Assembly (NCBI RefSeq): GCF_014903745.1
Contig: NZ_JACVXA010000005.1
Location: forward strand, 1 to 64,000
Length of the DNA stretch: 64,000 bases
Direction of reading: 5' to 3'
Origin: Mangrovicoccus algicola
GTDB lineage: Bacteria; Pseudomonadota; Alphaproteobacteria; Rhodobacterales; Rhodobacteraceae
Made by a program: the position numbers and the translations under genes. Shown piece after piece: positions 33,978-42,868 of this stretch (positions are counted from its first letter, which is position 1; each line of letters starts with the position of its first letter). Below the pieces are notes generated by a model, which had not been told where the DNA came from, did no database searches, and saw nothing but the letters and a program-made list of their open reading frames with translations.

Positions 33978-35339
33978 ATGGCGAAACTCGGGACGGCTTC
34001 CCTGCTCCGGCGGCTTGCCGCTGTCATGGTCGTCCTGTGCCTGGCCTCCGGGGCGCAGGCCAGGTCGCTGATCCGCGATGCCGGGCTGGAATACGCGCTG
34101 GACACGATCGCGCTGCCGGTGATGACCTCGGCCGACCTGTGGGGCGGCTCCGTGAGGGTGATGATCGTCAACGACATGTCGCTGAATGCCTTCGTGGTCG
34201 ATGGCCGCGCGGTCTATGTCCATGCCGGGCTGATCCTGCGCCTGTCCACGCCCGCGCAGCTCCAGGCGGTGATCGCCCATGAACTGGCCCATATCACCAA
34301 TGGCCACATCACGCGGCGCAGCCTGAATGCCGAAAGCGCGGGGCTCTATTCCGGGCTGGGCCTTGCGCTTGGCGTCACCGCGGGGATCCTCAGCGGCAGC
34401 CCCGTCGCCGGGGCGGGCCTGGCCTATGGCACGGCCGGATCGGCGCGCGGCGTCTTCCTGGGCCATACCCGCGAGGAGGAGAGCGCCGCGGACCGTTCGG
34501 GCATGCGGTTCCTCGCCCGCGCCGGGATCGACCCCTCGGCCATGGCCGAGGTGATGACCCTGTTCGCCGGGCAGGAGGATATGTCGCCCTCGCGCCAGGA
34601 CGCCTATCTGCGCAGCCACCCGCTGTCGCGCGACCGCCTGCGCGCGATCCGCAGCTATGCCGAGGTCCTGGGCCCGCGCACCGCCGACCAGGCCATGGTG
34701 GATTACTGGTTCGCGCGGCTGCAGGCCAAGCTGGGCGCCTATCTGCGCGACCCCGACTACACATTCCGCCGCTATCCCGCCTCGGACCTTTCGGATGCCG
34801 GGCGGATCGCGCGGTCGCTGGCCCAGTACAAGATGGGCCGCGCCCAGGCCGCCTGGGCGGAACTGGACCCGGTTCTGGCCGCGCGCCCCGAAGATGCCTA
34901 CCTGCACGAGCTGAAAGGCTGGATCGCGCTGGAATCCAACCGCATGGACGTCGCCCTGCCCGCCTATCGCCGCGCCGCCAAACTGGCCCCGAAGGAACCG
35001 CAGGTCCTGGCCGGGCTGGGCAAGGTCCTGCTGGCCCAGGGGACGAAGGCCACGGATGCCGAGGCGCTGGCCGTGCTGCAATCGGCGCGCAGCCGCGACG
35101 CGCGCGATCCCGGCATGCTGCGCGATCTGGCGATGGCCTATGCGCGCACCGGCGAACCGGCGATGGCCTCCCTTCACACCGCCGAGCGTTACGCGCTATT
35201 AGGCGAGTACGAGGACGCGCTGATCCATGCGCGGCGCGCGGTGGCCGGTCTGCCGGTGGGCGCGCCGGGATGGGCGCGGGCCCAGGACATCATCGACGCC
35301 GCCGAGCGCGAGACCAAAAACCGCAGGACCAGAAGGTAG
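33978..35339 (+). CDS. Periplasmic M48 metalloprotease with TPR repeats (BepA-like)
   Basis: The 453-residue protein has a signal peptide (ending ASGAQA near residue 28), an M48 zinc site HELAH (IAHELAHITNGHITRRS) with Glu in EEESAADRSG, and a C-terminal half of tetratricopeptide-like helices (about 290-445). The architecture matches BepA/YfgC, which oversees outer-membrane protein assembly. It is divergent from the aminotransferase gene and runs into the DsbA-like gene 7 bases downstream. Confidence 0.93.
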   Translation: MAKLGTASLLRRLAAVMVVLCLASGAQARSLIRDAGLEYALDTIALPVMTSADLWGGSVRVMIVNDMSLNAFVVDGRAVYVHAGLILRLSTPAQLQAVIAHELAHITNGHITRRSLNAESAGLYSGLGLALGVTAGILSGSPVAGAGLAYGTAGSARGVFLGHTREEESAADRSGMRFLARAGIDPSAMAEVMTLFAGQEDMSPSRQDAYLRSHPLSRDRLRAIRSYAEVLGPRTADQAMVDYWFARLQAKLGAYLRDPDYTFRRYPASDLSDAGRIARSLAQYKMGRAQAAWAELDPVLAARPEDAYLHELKGWIALESNRMDVALPAYRRAAKLAPKEPQVLAGLGKVLLAQGTKATDAEALAVLQSARSRDARDPGMLRDLAMAYARTGEPAMASLHTAERYALLGEYEDALIHARRAVAGLPVGAPGWARAQDIIDAAERETKNRRTRR

Positions 35340-35346
35340 GACCCTC

Positions 35347-36105
35347 ATGACCTCTCTCCGCAGCCTCATGGCAGGGTGCAGCCTTGCCGCCGCAATGGCC
35401 ATGCCCGCCCATGCCTTCGATATCGGCGCCATGAGCGACGCCGAACGCGCCCAGTTCCGCGAGGAGATCCGCGCCTATCTCCTGGACAATCCCGAGGTGC
35501 TGATGGAGGCGATCGGCGTGCTGGAGAACCGCCAGGCCGAGGCCCAGGCCACTGCCGACAAGGACCTGGTCGCCGCCCATGCCGAGGCGCTGTTCGAGGA
35601 TGAGGCCAGCTGGGTCGGCGGCAATCCCGAGGGCGACCTGGTGCTGGTCGAGTTCATGGATTACCGCTGCGGCTACTGCAAGAAGGCCTATGACGAGGTC
35701 AGCGAGCTGGTCGAGAGCGACGGCAACATCCGCTTCGTCGTCAAGGAATTCCCGATCCTGGGCGAGGAGTCCGTGCTGGCGGCGCGCTTTGCCGTGGCGG
35801 TCAAGCTGGAGGCCGGGGACGCGGCCTATGAACAGGTCCATGACGCGTTGATGACGCTGCGCGGCAATGTCACCGCGGACGCGCTGGAACGGGTCGGCCG
35901 CGATGCCGGGATCGATGTCGATGCCGTCATGGCGCGGATGGAGGATCCGCAGGTCACCGCGACGCTGGAGGCCAACCATGCGCTGGCCCAGCAGCTCTCG
36001 ATCTCGGGGACGCCGACCTTCATCATGGGCGACGAGATCCTGCGCGGCTACCTGCCGCTGGACGCGATGCGCCAGGTCGCCGAGCAGGAGCGCGCCGAGG
36101 GCTGA
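35347..36105 (+). CDS. DsbA-family thiol:disulfide oxidoreductase
   Basis: The 252-residue periplasmic thioredoxin-fold protein has a signal peptide (LMAGCSLAAAMAMPAHA), an N-terminal helical region (about 25-80), the active-site CGYC (in MDYRCGYCKKAYDEV), and the cis-Pro loop SGTPTFIMGD. It resembles Com1/DsbA-like oxidoreductases. The ATG at 35347 follows GGTAGGA. It is probably cotranscribed with the M48-TPR gene, linking two envelope protein-quality functions. Confidence 0.93.
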   Translation: MTSLRSLMAGCSLAAAMAMPAHAFDIGAMSDAERAQFREEIRAYLLDNPEVLMEAIGVLENRQAEAQATADKDLVAAHAEALFEDEASWVGGNPEGDLVLVEFMDYRCGYCKKAYDEVSELVESDGNIRFVVKEFPILGEESVLAARFAVAVKLEAGDAAYEQVHDALMTLRGNVTADALERVGRDAGIDVDAVMARMEDPQVTATLEANHALAQQLSISGTPTFIMGDEILRGYLPLDAMRQVAEQERAEG

Positions 36106-36132
36106 GCCGCGGCATCCCCGGCGGCGGCTGGC

Positions 36133-36161
36133 TTGACCGGGGCACGGCACATGACTACCCC
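36133..36161 (+). promoter_or_regulatory. Possible acyltransferase promoter (TTGACC-N17-TACCCC)
   Basis: The -35 is at 36133-36138, a strong match, and the -10 at 36156-36161, a weaker match. It lies in the 86-base gap before the acyltransferase gene. Confidence 0.35.
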
Positions 36162-36191
36162 ATCCTGAACAGCTTTGCAGGATGATCCTCC

Positions 36192-38159
36192 ATGCGCCAC
36201 CGCCCCGAGATCGACGGACTGAGGGCCTTCGCCGTCCTTCCGGTCATCCTCTACCATGCCGGTCTGGGCCCGTTCCCGGGGGGCTATGTCGGCGTCGACG
36301 TGTTCTTCGTGCTGTCGGGGTTCCTCATCACCTCGCTGCTGGCGGAGGATCTGGAGCGCGGCCGCTACAGCCTCGCGGGGTTCTATGAACGCCGCGCGCG
36401 GCGCCTGATCCCGGCGCTGGCGCTGGTTCTCGGCGCCACGACGCTGGGCGCATTGGCGATCCTTCCGCCCGAACAGCTGCAGGGCTATGCCGCCAGCCTG
36501 CTGGCCTCGGCGCTTTTCTATGCCAATGTCCATTTCTGGCTGAATAGCGGGTATTTCGCCCCCGGCGCCGAGGACCTGCCGCTGCTGCATGTCTGGAGCC
36601 TGGCGGTGGAGGAACAGTTCTACCTGATCTTCCCGCCGGTGCTGGCGCTTCTGTGGCGCCGGGGCCTCCCCCTGGCGCGCAGGGTGCTGTGGGGGGCCGT
36701 CCTTGCGTCCTTGCTGCTCTGCCTCGCCGGGATCGCCGATTACCCGGGCGCGACCTTCTTCCTGCTGCCAAGCCGTGCCTGGGAATTGCTGGCCGGAAGC
36801 CTTCTGGCCCTGCACCTGCATGCGGCGCCGCGCGGCGGACGCGCCCTGCCCGCCTCGATCGGGTTCGGGCTGATCCTGCTCTCCGCGATGACCTTCACCG
36901 AGGAGACACCCTTCCCGTCGCATTTCACGCTGGTGCCGGTGCTCGGCACGGTGCTGGTGCTGCGCTATGCGGCCCCCGGGCAGTGGGTGTTCCGCATCCT
37001 GACCTGGCGGCCCTTCGTGCTTGTCGGCCTGGTCTCCTACAGCGCCTATCTGTGGCACCAGCCGCTGCTGGTCCTGGCCCGTGCGGCCAGCTACGATCCG
37101 CCGGGACCCTGGCTGCGCGCGGGCCTCGTCGTGCTGACGCTGGTTCTGGCGGCGGCGACCTGGGCCTTCGTCGAACAGCCGTTCCGCGGCCGCCCCGCCA
37201 GATGGCTGCCCGGGCGCACGCCGATCCTCGGGGCCTCCGCGGCGGTGCTGCTCCTCGCGGCGGCGGCCGGCATCTCGGGCATCGCCAGCGCCGGATGGCC
37301 CCGCCTGTGGGAAGCCACGCGCCCGCAGGCCGTGGTCGCCACGCACCGGCTGCTGTCGCAGCGCGACCAGCGCGCGGAAGACCCGTTCCCCGGGCCCTGC
37401 CGCTTCAACCTCTATCCCGACGAGGACGCCCGCACGCCGCTTGCGGATATCGTGCCGCGGCTGCGGGACTGTGCCGCGCGGCACGGACCCGGCATCGCCG
37501 TTCTGGGCGACAGCCACGGCTCCGATCTCTACCGCGCGCTCCTCGCCAGCAGCGACAGGCCCTTTCTCGTGGGCCTGGCCCGCGGAAGCTGCCGGTTCCA
37601 TGACGGCAAGCCGGGCTGTCCCTACGATGCGCTGGCGGCCTTCCTGCGCGACAGTCCCGATGCCCTGGGCGCGATCATCTTCGAACAGGCCGCCTATCCG
37701 CTGCTCCGCTCGGAGCGTTTCGGCGCCTCCACCCGGGACATCTTCACCGCCCTGGCCGTGGACGAGCCGGTCCCCGCCACCCGCCCGGTGGCGGCGCGCA
37801 TCGGCGAGCCGCGGGATTACCTTGCCGCCCTGCCCGGCACGGCGCGGATCATCTGGTTCGGGCCGCGGCCGGTCCATTACATCCCCGACCGCTTCATCCT
37901 GGCGAAGGGCTGCGACTATCCGTTCCGGCTGCGGCCGGGCATGCTGGACCCGATCCGCATGCTGGATGCCGCGATCCGGGAGGCGGTCGCCGGGACGCGG
38001 ATCGAATATGTCTCGCAACTGGAGCTGATGGACCTGACCCTGCCGGGCGACCTGATGGATTGCGGCGCGATCTACTGGACCGATGGCGACCATTTCAGCG
38101 CGGAGGGCGAGATCCGCTTCGGCCGCCGCTTCGACCTGGTGAACCGGCTGAGGCTCTGA
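36192..38159 (+). CDS. Acyltransferase-3/SGNH fusion (OafA/YrhL type)
   Basis: The 655-residue membrane protein has an N-terminal acyltransferase-3 domain (residues 1-370, ten membrane helices; RPEIDGLRAFAVLPVILYH with the conserved Arg and His, and GVDVFFVLSGFLIT) and a C-terminal extracytoplasmic SGNH domain (GDSHGSDLYRALL; DGDHFSAEG gives the Asp-His). Such fusions O-acetylate surface polysaccharides or peptidoglycan. The acceptor is unknown; no polysaccharide cluster is adjacent. Confidence 0.94.
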   Translation: MRHRPEIDGLRAFAVLPVILYHAGLGPFPGGYVGVDVFFVLSGFLITSLLAEDLERGRYSLAGFYERRARRLIPALALVLGATTLGALAILPPEQLQGYAASLLASALFYANVHFWLNSGYFAPGAEDLPLLHVWSLAVEEQFYLIFPPVLALLWRRGLPLARRVLWGAVLASLLLCLAGIADYPGATFFLLPSRAWELLAGSLLALHLHAAPRGGRALPASIGFGLILLSAMTFTEETPFPSHFTLVPVLGTVLVLRYAAPGQWVFRILTWRPFVLVGLVSYSAYLWHQPLLVLARAASYDPPGPWLRAGLVVLTLVLAAATWAFVEQPFRGRPARWLPGRTPILGASAAVLLLAAAAGISGIASAGWPRLWEATRPQAVVATHRLLSQRDQRAEDPFPGPCRFNLYPDEDARTPLADIVPRLRDCAARHGPGIAVLGDSHGSDLYRALLASSDRPFLVGLARGSCRFHDGKPGCPYDALAAFLRDSPDALGAIIFEQAAYPLLRSERFGASTRDIFTALAVDEPVPATRPVAARIGEPRDYLAALPGTARIIWFGPRPVHYIPDRFILAKGCDYPFRLRPGMLDPIRMLDAAIREAVAGTRIEYVSQLELMDLTLPGDLMDCGAIYWTDGDHFSAEGEIRFGRRFDLVNRLRL

Positions 38160-38177
38160 GACGGCGCCGCGGCCGTC

Positions 38178-38585
38178 TCAGGGCTCTTCCGGCTCGGGGG
38201 GCTGCGCCGGCCGGCGCAGCATCGGCTGGGCCCGGCCGCGGGGGTCGCGGGCAGGCTCCGGCGGTGCCGGGACGGGCTGCGCGCGCCCCGCCGCGGCGCT
38301 GCCGGGCTGGGACGGGACATTCAGAACCAGCGCCCGGCCCGACAGGGCGATGTCGAACAGCGCCAGCATTCCCTGGGCCCCCGCGACCATGAACAGCCCG
38401 TTCATCGCCACCGCGAAGCCGCCGCCCAGATAGGGCGCCAGAAGCCACAGGTCGCGCGTGCCCAGCACGATCATCTGGAACACGCCCAGCCCGATGAGCA
38501 CCAGCCCCCCGGCCAGCAGCAGCCAGCCCAGGACGGAAAGCAGCCAGACCGCCGCGCGGCCAAGCCTGTACCTGCGTGCCGGCAT
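38178..38585 (-). CDS. Small membrane protein with Pro/Arg-rich tail
   Basis: This 135-residue protein has two or three hydrophobic segments (about 11-37, 45-70) and a C-terminal tail of about 45 residues rich in Pro, Ala and Arg. I do not recognise a family. It lies 50 bases after ispG on the same strand and probably shares its transcript. Confidence 0.65.
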   Translation of the reverse strand: MPARRYRLGRAAVWLLSVLGWLLLAGGLVLIGLGVFQMIVLGTRDLWLLAPYLGGGFAVAMNGLFMVAGAQGMLALFDIALSGRALVLNVPSQPGSAAAGRAQPVPAPPEPARDPRGRAQPMLRRPAQPPEPEEP

Positions 38586-38635
38586 GGCTCAGCCCCCGCC
38601 CCTGCGCGGCATCGAATTCCCGCTGCGCGCCACGG

Positions 38636-39769
38636 CTATTCGGCCGCCTCGGCGGAGGCGGCTTCGGCTGCCTCGATCTCGGCGGCCTTCTTCTCCACCT
38701 GCTCGACGATATGGTCGATCATCTGGTCATTGGTCATCTTGTGGCTCTGCTTGCCGGCCAGATAGACCATGCCCGCCCCCGCCCCGCCGCCGGTGAAGCC
38801 GACATCGGTCATCAGCGCCTCGCCGGGGCCATTGACCACGCAGCCGATGATCGACAGGCTCATCGGCGTCTTGACATGTTCCAGCCGCTTTTCCAGCGCC
38901 TCGACGGTCTTGATGACGTCGAAGCCCTGGCGCGCGCAGCTGGGGCAGGAGATGATGTTGACGCCGCGATGGCGCAGGCCCAGCGATTTGAGGATCTCGT
39001 AGCCGACCTTGACCTCCTCGACCGGATCGGCCGAGAGCGACACCCGGATCGTGTCGCCGATGCCCATCCACAGCAGGTTGCCCAGCCCGATGGCCGACTT
39101 GATCGTGCCCGAGACCAGCCCGCCCGCCTCGGTCACGCCCAGATGCAGCGGGCAGTCCGTCGCATCGGCCAGCGCCTGATAGGCGGCCGCGGTCAGGAAC
39201 ACGTCCGAGGCCTTCACCGAGACCTTGTACTCGCGGAAGTCATTATCCTCGAGGATGCGGATATGTTCCAGCGCCGAGGCCACCATCGCATCCGGGCAGG
39301 GTTCGCCATACTGTTCCAGCAGGTGCCGTTCGAGGCTGCCGGCATTGACGCCGATGCGGATCGAACACCCATGGTCCTTGGCGGCCCGGATGACTTCCTT
39401 CACGCGCTTCTCGTCGCCGATATTGCCGGGGTTGATCCGCAGGCAGGCAGCCCCCGCCTCGGCCGCCTCGATGGCGCGCTTGTAGTGGAAATGGATGTCG
39501 GCGACGATCGGCACTGGGCTTTCGCGCACGATCTCGCGCAGCGCGGTCGTGGCCGCCGCATCGGGGGCGGAGACCCGGACGATATCCGCCCCGGCCTCGG
39601 CCGCGGCCTGGACCTGCGCCACCGTCGCGGCCACGTCGGCCGTGTCGGTATTGGTCATGGTCTGGACCGCGATGGGCGCATCCCCGCCGACCGGGACATT
39701 GCCCACCATGATCTGGCGGGAGGTCCGGCGGTAGATGTTCTTCCAGGGACGGACATGGTTGAGCGACAT
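38636..39769 (-). CDS. ispG: 4-hydroxy-3-methylbut-2-enyl-diphosphate synthase
   Basis: This 377-residue iron-sulfur enzyme of the MEP isoprenoid pathway has the cluster cysteines in [11 protein letters not shown] and [12 protein letters not shown] with the family spacing, followed by DVGFTGGG. Start [15 protein letters not shown] at 39769 matches the family; the longer frame crosses the promoter. The C-terminus ends in an Ala/Glu-rich tail. It is downstream of rodZ with its own promoter between them. Confidence 0.97.
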   Translation of the reverse strand: MSLNHVRPWKNIYRRTSRQIMVGNVPVGGDAPIAVQTMTNTDTADVAATVAQVQAAAEAGADIVRVSAPDAAATTALREIVRESPVPIVADIHFHYKRAIEAAEAGAACLRINPGNIGDEKRVKEVIRAAKDHGCSIRIGVNAGSLERHLLEQYGEPCPDAMVASALEHIRILEDNDFREYKVSVKASDVFLTAAAYQALADATDCPLHLGVTEAGGLVSGTIKSAIGLGNLLWMGIGDTIRVSLSADPVEEVKVGYEILKSLGLRHRGVNIISCPSCARQGFDVIKTVEALEKRLEHVKTPMSLSIIGCVVNGPGEALMTDVGFTGGGAGAGMVYLAGKQSHKMTNDQMIDHIVEQVEKKAAEIEAAEAASAEAAE

Positions 39770-39807
39770 GGGGGAAGGGTGCTCCGCGTGGTACTCGACT
39801 TGGCCGG

Positions 39808-39836
39808 ACCATACGCCGGGCACCGCGGCTCCGCAA
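39808..39836 (-). promoter_or_regulatory. ispG promoter (TTGCGG-N17-TATGGT)
   Basis: On the minus strand the -35 is at 39831-39836 and the -10 at 39808-39813, spacer 17, giving a leader of about 33 bases. Confidence 0.5.
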
Positions 39837-39842
39837 TGCGGC

Positions 39843-41141
39843 TCACTCGGGCTGGGGGGTCTCCGGGCGCATCACGAGTTCGGCAAGTCGGCGCAGTTCG
39901 GGATCCGCGGCGGTCATGTCCACCGCCTGATAGCGGTCGGACAGGGCAGCGGCGGACAGTTCGACATTCTTGGTGACGGATCCCGCCGGGCCGGCCGGGC
40001 CCAGCGTGGCGCCGTTGACCGCGAAGAACAGCGCGCCGGAATTGCCTGCGCGCAGGCTGGGCGCGGTCTCGGTCTGCGGCAGGACATAGCGTTCCCCCGC
40101 CGCCAGCGTCTTCTCCAGCAGCTTGGTGCCGTCGGCGGCGCTGACCCGGACCCAGACGGGATCATTGGCGAAAAGCACGATCCCCGGCGCCTGCGGGGCC
40201 AGCACGGCGACATCCGCCGCCGCGGGCGCGGCCGCCGCGGGCGGTCCCTGCACCTCGGCAAGCTGGCTGCCGGGAAGCCCCTGCACGGCATCCAGCGCGC
40301 CCGGACCGCCCGGCGGGGCGATCCCCGCAGCGGCCAGCTGGCGGGCGGGATGCGCCGCGCCGGAGATGCCGGCATAGGCGCCCTGCCCGCGCGGATCCAG
40401 CGTGGCGATCGGCCCGTCGCGGGCGACCATCACCGGCGCATCCAGCGCCTGCGGCCGGTAGAGGTTCATCAGCGCCTCGCCCGTGGCGCGGCTGACGGCG
40501 CCGGGATCGGTGCTTTCCGTCCCGGCGGCGGCAGGCCCGATATCAAGCGCGACGACCGGGGTTTCCACCGGCGCCAGCGTCACCCGCTGGATCGATTGCA
40601 GCACCGACCAGGCGCCGTAGCCCAGCCCGCCCAGCAGCACCAGCAGCGCCGCGGTGGAGGCGACGGCCCCGGGCCGGATCTCGGCGAAAACGGCGGCGCG
40701 CGGCGCCCGGTAGAGCGGGTTGCGCGCCAGCACGGCATCGCCGCCCTTGTGCACGACCGGCCGCGGACGCGGGCGCCCGTTCGGCTGGGCAGAGCGGGCC
40801 GTGGCATAGACCCGCGCATCCAGCCCCTCGACATGGGAATAGCCGGTCTGTTCGCAGAACGCCTGGTAGACCAGTTCCGGGTCCAGCCCCAGATAGCGCC
40901 CATAGGATCGGACATAGCCGCCGATGAATCCCGGCGTCTCGAAGGCGCTCAGGTCGCCCTCCTCGATCGCCGCGATATACCCGGCCTTGACCTTGATGTC
41001 GCGCTGCACGTCCAGAAGCGACTTTCCCATGGTGGCGCGTTCGCCCCGGAGGATGTCGCCGAGCACCAGCTCGTAATCGTCGAAGCCTTTCGGCGTCTCC
41101 AGATATGTTCCGTCAGCCGGCGCGGGTTCGCGCCTTGTCAT
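39843..41141 (-). CDS. rodZ: RodZ-like membrane protein (HTH_25 plus DUF4115)
   Basis: The 432-residue protein has an N-terminal Xre-like helix-turn-helix (residues 25-90, [22 protein letters not shown], given in two parts: [10 protein letters not shown] and [12 protein letters not shown]), one membrane segment ([18 protein letters not shown], near 180), a long Pro/Ala-rich periplasmic stretch, and a C-terminal beta domain ([18 protein letters not shown]). This is the RodZ layout; RodZ ties MreB to the membrane in rod-shape maintenance. It is placed upstream of ispG, a conserved neighbour arrangement in many proteobacteria. Confidence 0.85.
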   Translation of the reverse strand: MTRREPAPADGTYLETPKGFDDYELVLGDILRGERATMGKSLLDVQRDIKVKAGYIAAIEEGDLSAFETPGFIGGYVRSYGRYLGLDPELVYQAFCEQTGYSHVEGLDARVYATARSAQPNGRPRPRPVVHKGGDAVLARNPLYRAPRAAVFAEIRPGAVASTAALLVLLGGLGYGAWSVLQSIQRVTLAPVETPVVALDIGPAAAGTESTDPGAVSRATGEALMNLYRPQALDAPVMVARDGPIATLDPRGQGAYAGISGAAHPARQLAAAGIAPPGGPGALDAVQGLPGSQLAEVQGPPAAAAPAAADVAVLAPQAPGIVLFANDPVWVRVSAADGTKLLEKTLAAGERYVLPQTETAPSLRAGNSGALFFAVNGATLGPAGPAGSVTKNVELSAAALSDRYQAVDMTAADPELRRLAELVMRPETPQPE

Positions 41142-41202
41142 AGGATCCAGCCCATGTTGCCGCTCGTGTCCCCAGATGCCCCACGATTCGTATAGCGGGT
41201 GC

Positions 41203-41230
41203 GTTATAAGGGAGAGTTAGCACAATTCAA
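41203..41230 (-). promoter_or_regulatory. rodZ promoter (TTGAAT-N16-TATAAC)
   Basis: On the minus strand the -35 is at 41225-41230 and the -10 at 41203-41208, spacer 16. It is a strong match and gives a leader of about 55 bases. Confidence 0.6.
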
Positions 41231-41320
41231 CGCATCTGGCACCCGGGCGGGACGAAAAACGAAGCCTTTTACGGACCTGCCCGCAACGGCAGCTGTGCGA
41301 TGCAGGCAGCTCCGGCGGCT

Positions 41321-42544
41321 TCAGGCGGAAAGCTGCCCGCGCGACAGGGCGCATTGCGACCACAGGTCGTCCAGCGCCCGGATCAGCGCGTCCAGCTCGC
41401 GCGGCCCGTGCACGGGCGACGGGGTGAAGCGCAGCCGCTCGGTGCCGCGCGGCACGGTCGGGAAGTTGATCGGCTGGACATAGATGCCGTGATCCTCCAG
41501 CAGCCTGTCCGAGATCATCTTGCATTTCACGGGATCGCCGACGATCAGCGGCACGATATGGCTGCCATTGTCGATCACCGGCAGGCCCATGCCCTTCAGC
41601 CGCGCCTTCAGCACCCGCGCCACCGCCTGGTGGCGGTCGCGGATGGAGGGGTCGGATTTCAGCACCGCGATGGAGGCCGCCGCCCCTGCCGCCACGACCG
41701 GCGGCAGCGAGGTGGTGAAGATGAAGCCCGGCGCATAGGAGCGGATCGCGTCGCACATCTTCGCCGAGGCCGCGATATAGCCGCCATGCACGCCGAAGGC
41801 CTTGCCCAGCGTGCCGTTGACGATGTCGATGCGGCCGATATTGCCCTGCGCCTCGGTGACGCCGCCGCCGCGCGGCCCGTACATGCCGACCGCATGGACC
41901 TCGTCGATATAGGTCAGCGCGCCGAATTCCTCGGCCAGGTCGCAGATCGCGTCGATCGGACCGAAATCGCCATCCATCGAATAGACGGATTCGAAGGCGA
42001 TCAGCTTGGGCGCCTCCGCCGGGATCGCCTCGAGGATCTCGCGCAGATGGGCCAGGTCGTTATGGCGGAAGATGTGCTTGGGGCAGTTGCCGTGGCGGAT
42101 GCCCTCGATCATCGAGGCGTGGTTCAGCTCGTCCGAGACGATATGCAGCCCCGGGAACAGCTTCGGCAGCGTCGAGAGCGTCGCGTCATTGGCGATATAG
42201 GCCGAGGTGAAGACCAGCGCCGCCTCCTTGGCATGAAGGTCGGCCAGTTCCGCCTCCAGCTTCTTGTGCCAGACCGTGGTGCCCGAGATGTTGCGCGTGC
42301 CGCCCGATCCCGCACCGGTCGCGTCCAGCGCCTCGTGCATGGCCGCCAGGACCTCCGGATGCTGCCCCATCCCCAGATAGTCGTTGCCGCACCAGACCGT
42401 CACCGGCTTGGACGTGCCGTCGGGGCGGTGCCAGACGGCGTGGGGGAAGTTCCCCTTCTCGCGGGCGATGTCGATGAAGGTGCGGTAGCGGCCTTCCTGG
42501 TGAAGACGCGAAAGCGCCGCGTCGAGGCTGGCGGAGTAATCCAA
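41321..42544 (-). CDS. hemA: 5-aminolevulinate synthase (HemA/ALAS)
   Basis: This 407-residue PLP enzyme condenses glycine and succinyl-CoA, the first step of heme synthesis in alphaproteobacteria. Motifs: GRYRTFIDI at the N-terminus, [36 protein letters not shown], and the PLP Lys in [15 protein letters not shown] place the start at a TTG (42544), because [15 protein letters not shown] aligns with the usual MDYN...L N-terminus and gives the family length. The ATG at 42688 would add 48 residues of unlike composition. An FNR site and -10 element are upstream. Confidence 0.95.
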   Translation of the reverse strand: MDYSASLDAALSRLHQEGRYRTFIDIAREKGNFPHAVWHRPDGTSKPVTVWCGNDYLGMGQHPEVLAAMHEALDATGAGSGGTRNISGTTVWHKKLEAELADLHAKEAALVFTSAYIANDATLSTLPKLFPGLHIVSDELNHASMIEGIRHGNCPKHIFRHNDLAHLREILEAIPAEAPKLIAFESVYSMDGDFGPIDAICDLAEEFGALTYIDEVHAVGMYGPRGGGVTEAQGNIGRIDIVNGTLGKAFGVHGGYIAASAKMCDAIRSYAPGFIFTTSLPPVVAAGAAASIAVLKSDPSIRDRHQAVARVLKARLKGMGLPVIDNGSHIVPLIVGDPVKCKMISDRLLEDHGIYVQPINFPTVPRGTERLRFTPSPVHGPRELDALIRALDDLWSQCALSRGQLSA

Positions 42545-42738
42545 GGCGGTCTTGCCCTTTTCGTGTCTGGGCTCCCGCGGTCGGGCGCCTGGTTGCGGTC
42601 CTGGGTCAGTCCCGTTCTCTACTTGCCCGGAAAAGCGGCACGAATGCAATCCGCCCGTCCCGACATTTTCCCTGATCGGCTCTGTCATGATCGCTGATCG
42701 CCACAGGATGTATGCGCAGACCTTCGCCGGTCCAGCCC

Positions 42739-42781
42739 CGCCTAGCGGCAAAGATCCGCCTGCCGCTTTGATCCTGATCAA
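42739..42781 (-). promoter_or_regulatory. hemA promoter with FnrL box (TTGAT-N4-ATCAA)
   Basis: TTGATCCTGATCAA at 42768-42781 is a perfect FNR consensus. A TAGGCG -10 element lies at 42739-42744 on the minus strand, which puts the site centre near -41.5/-42.5, the class II activator position. The leader would be about 188 bases. Confidence 0.75.
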
Positions 42782-42795
42782 GCCCTTACTAGGTC
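42768..42795 (+). promoter_or_regulatory. Possible opgG/opgD promoter overlapping the FNR box
   Basis: TTGATC (42768-42773), spacer 16, TAGGTC (42790-42795) on the plus strand. The -35 is inside the FNR box, so FnrL bound for hemA could block this promoter. Confidence 0.35.
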
Positions 42796-42811
42796 TTTGA
42801 CATCACGCCCC

Positions 42812-42838
42812 GGCCCGGTCTGAATGACCGGGCCTTTT
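42812..42838 (+). terminator. Attenuator-like terminator in the leader of the glucan gene
   Basis: GGCCCGGTC-TGAAT-GACCGGGCC is followed by TTTT at 42835-42838. The 9-bp stem is perfect. It lies 30 bases before the ATG at 42869 with no gene on this strand upstream, so it may be an attenuator. Confidence 0.7.
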
Positions 42839-42868
42839 CTGCGGGCCACCTAGCGAGTCGAGACGACG

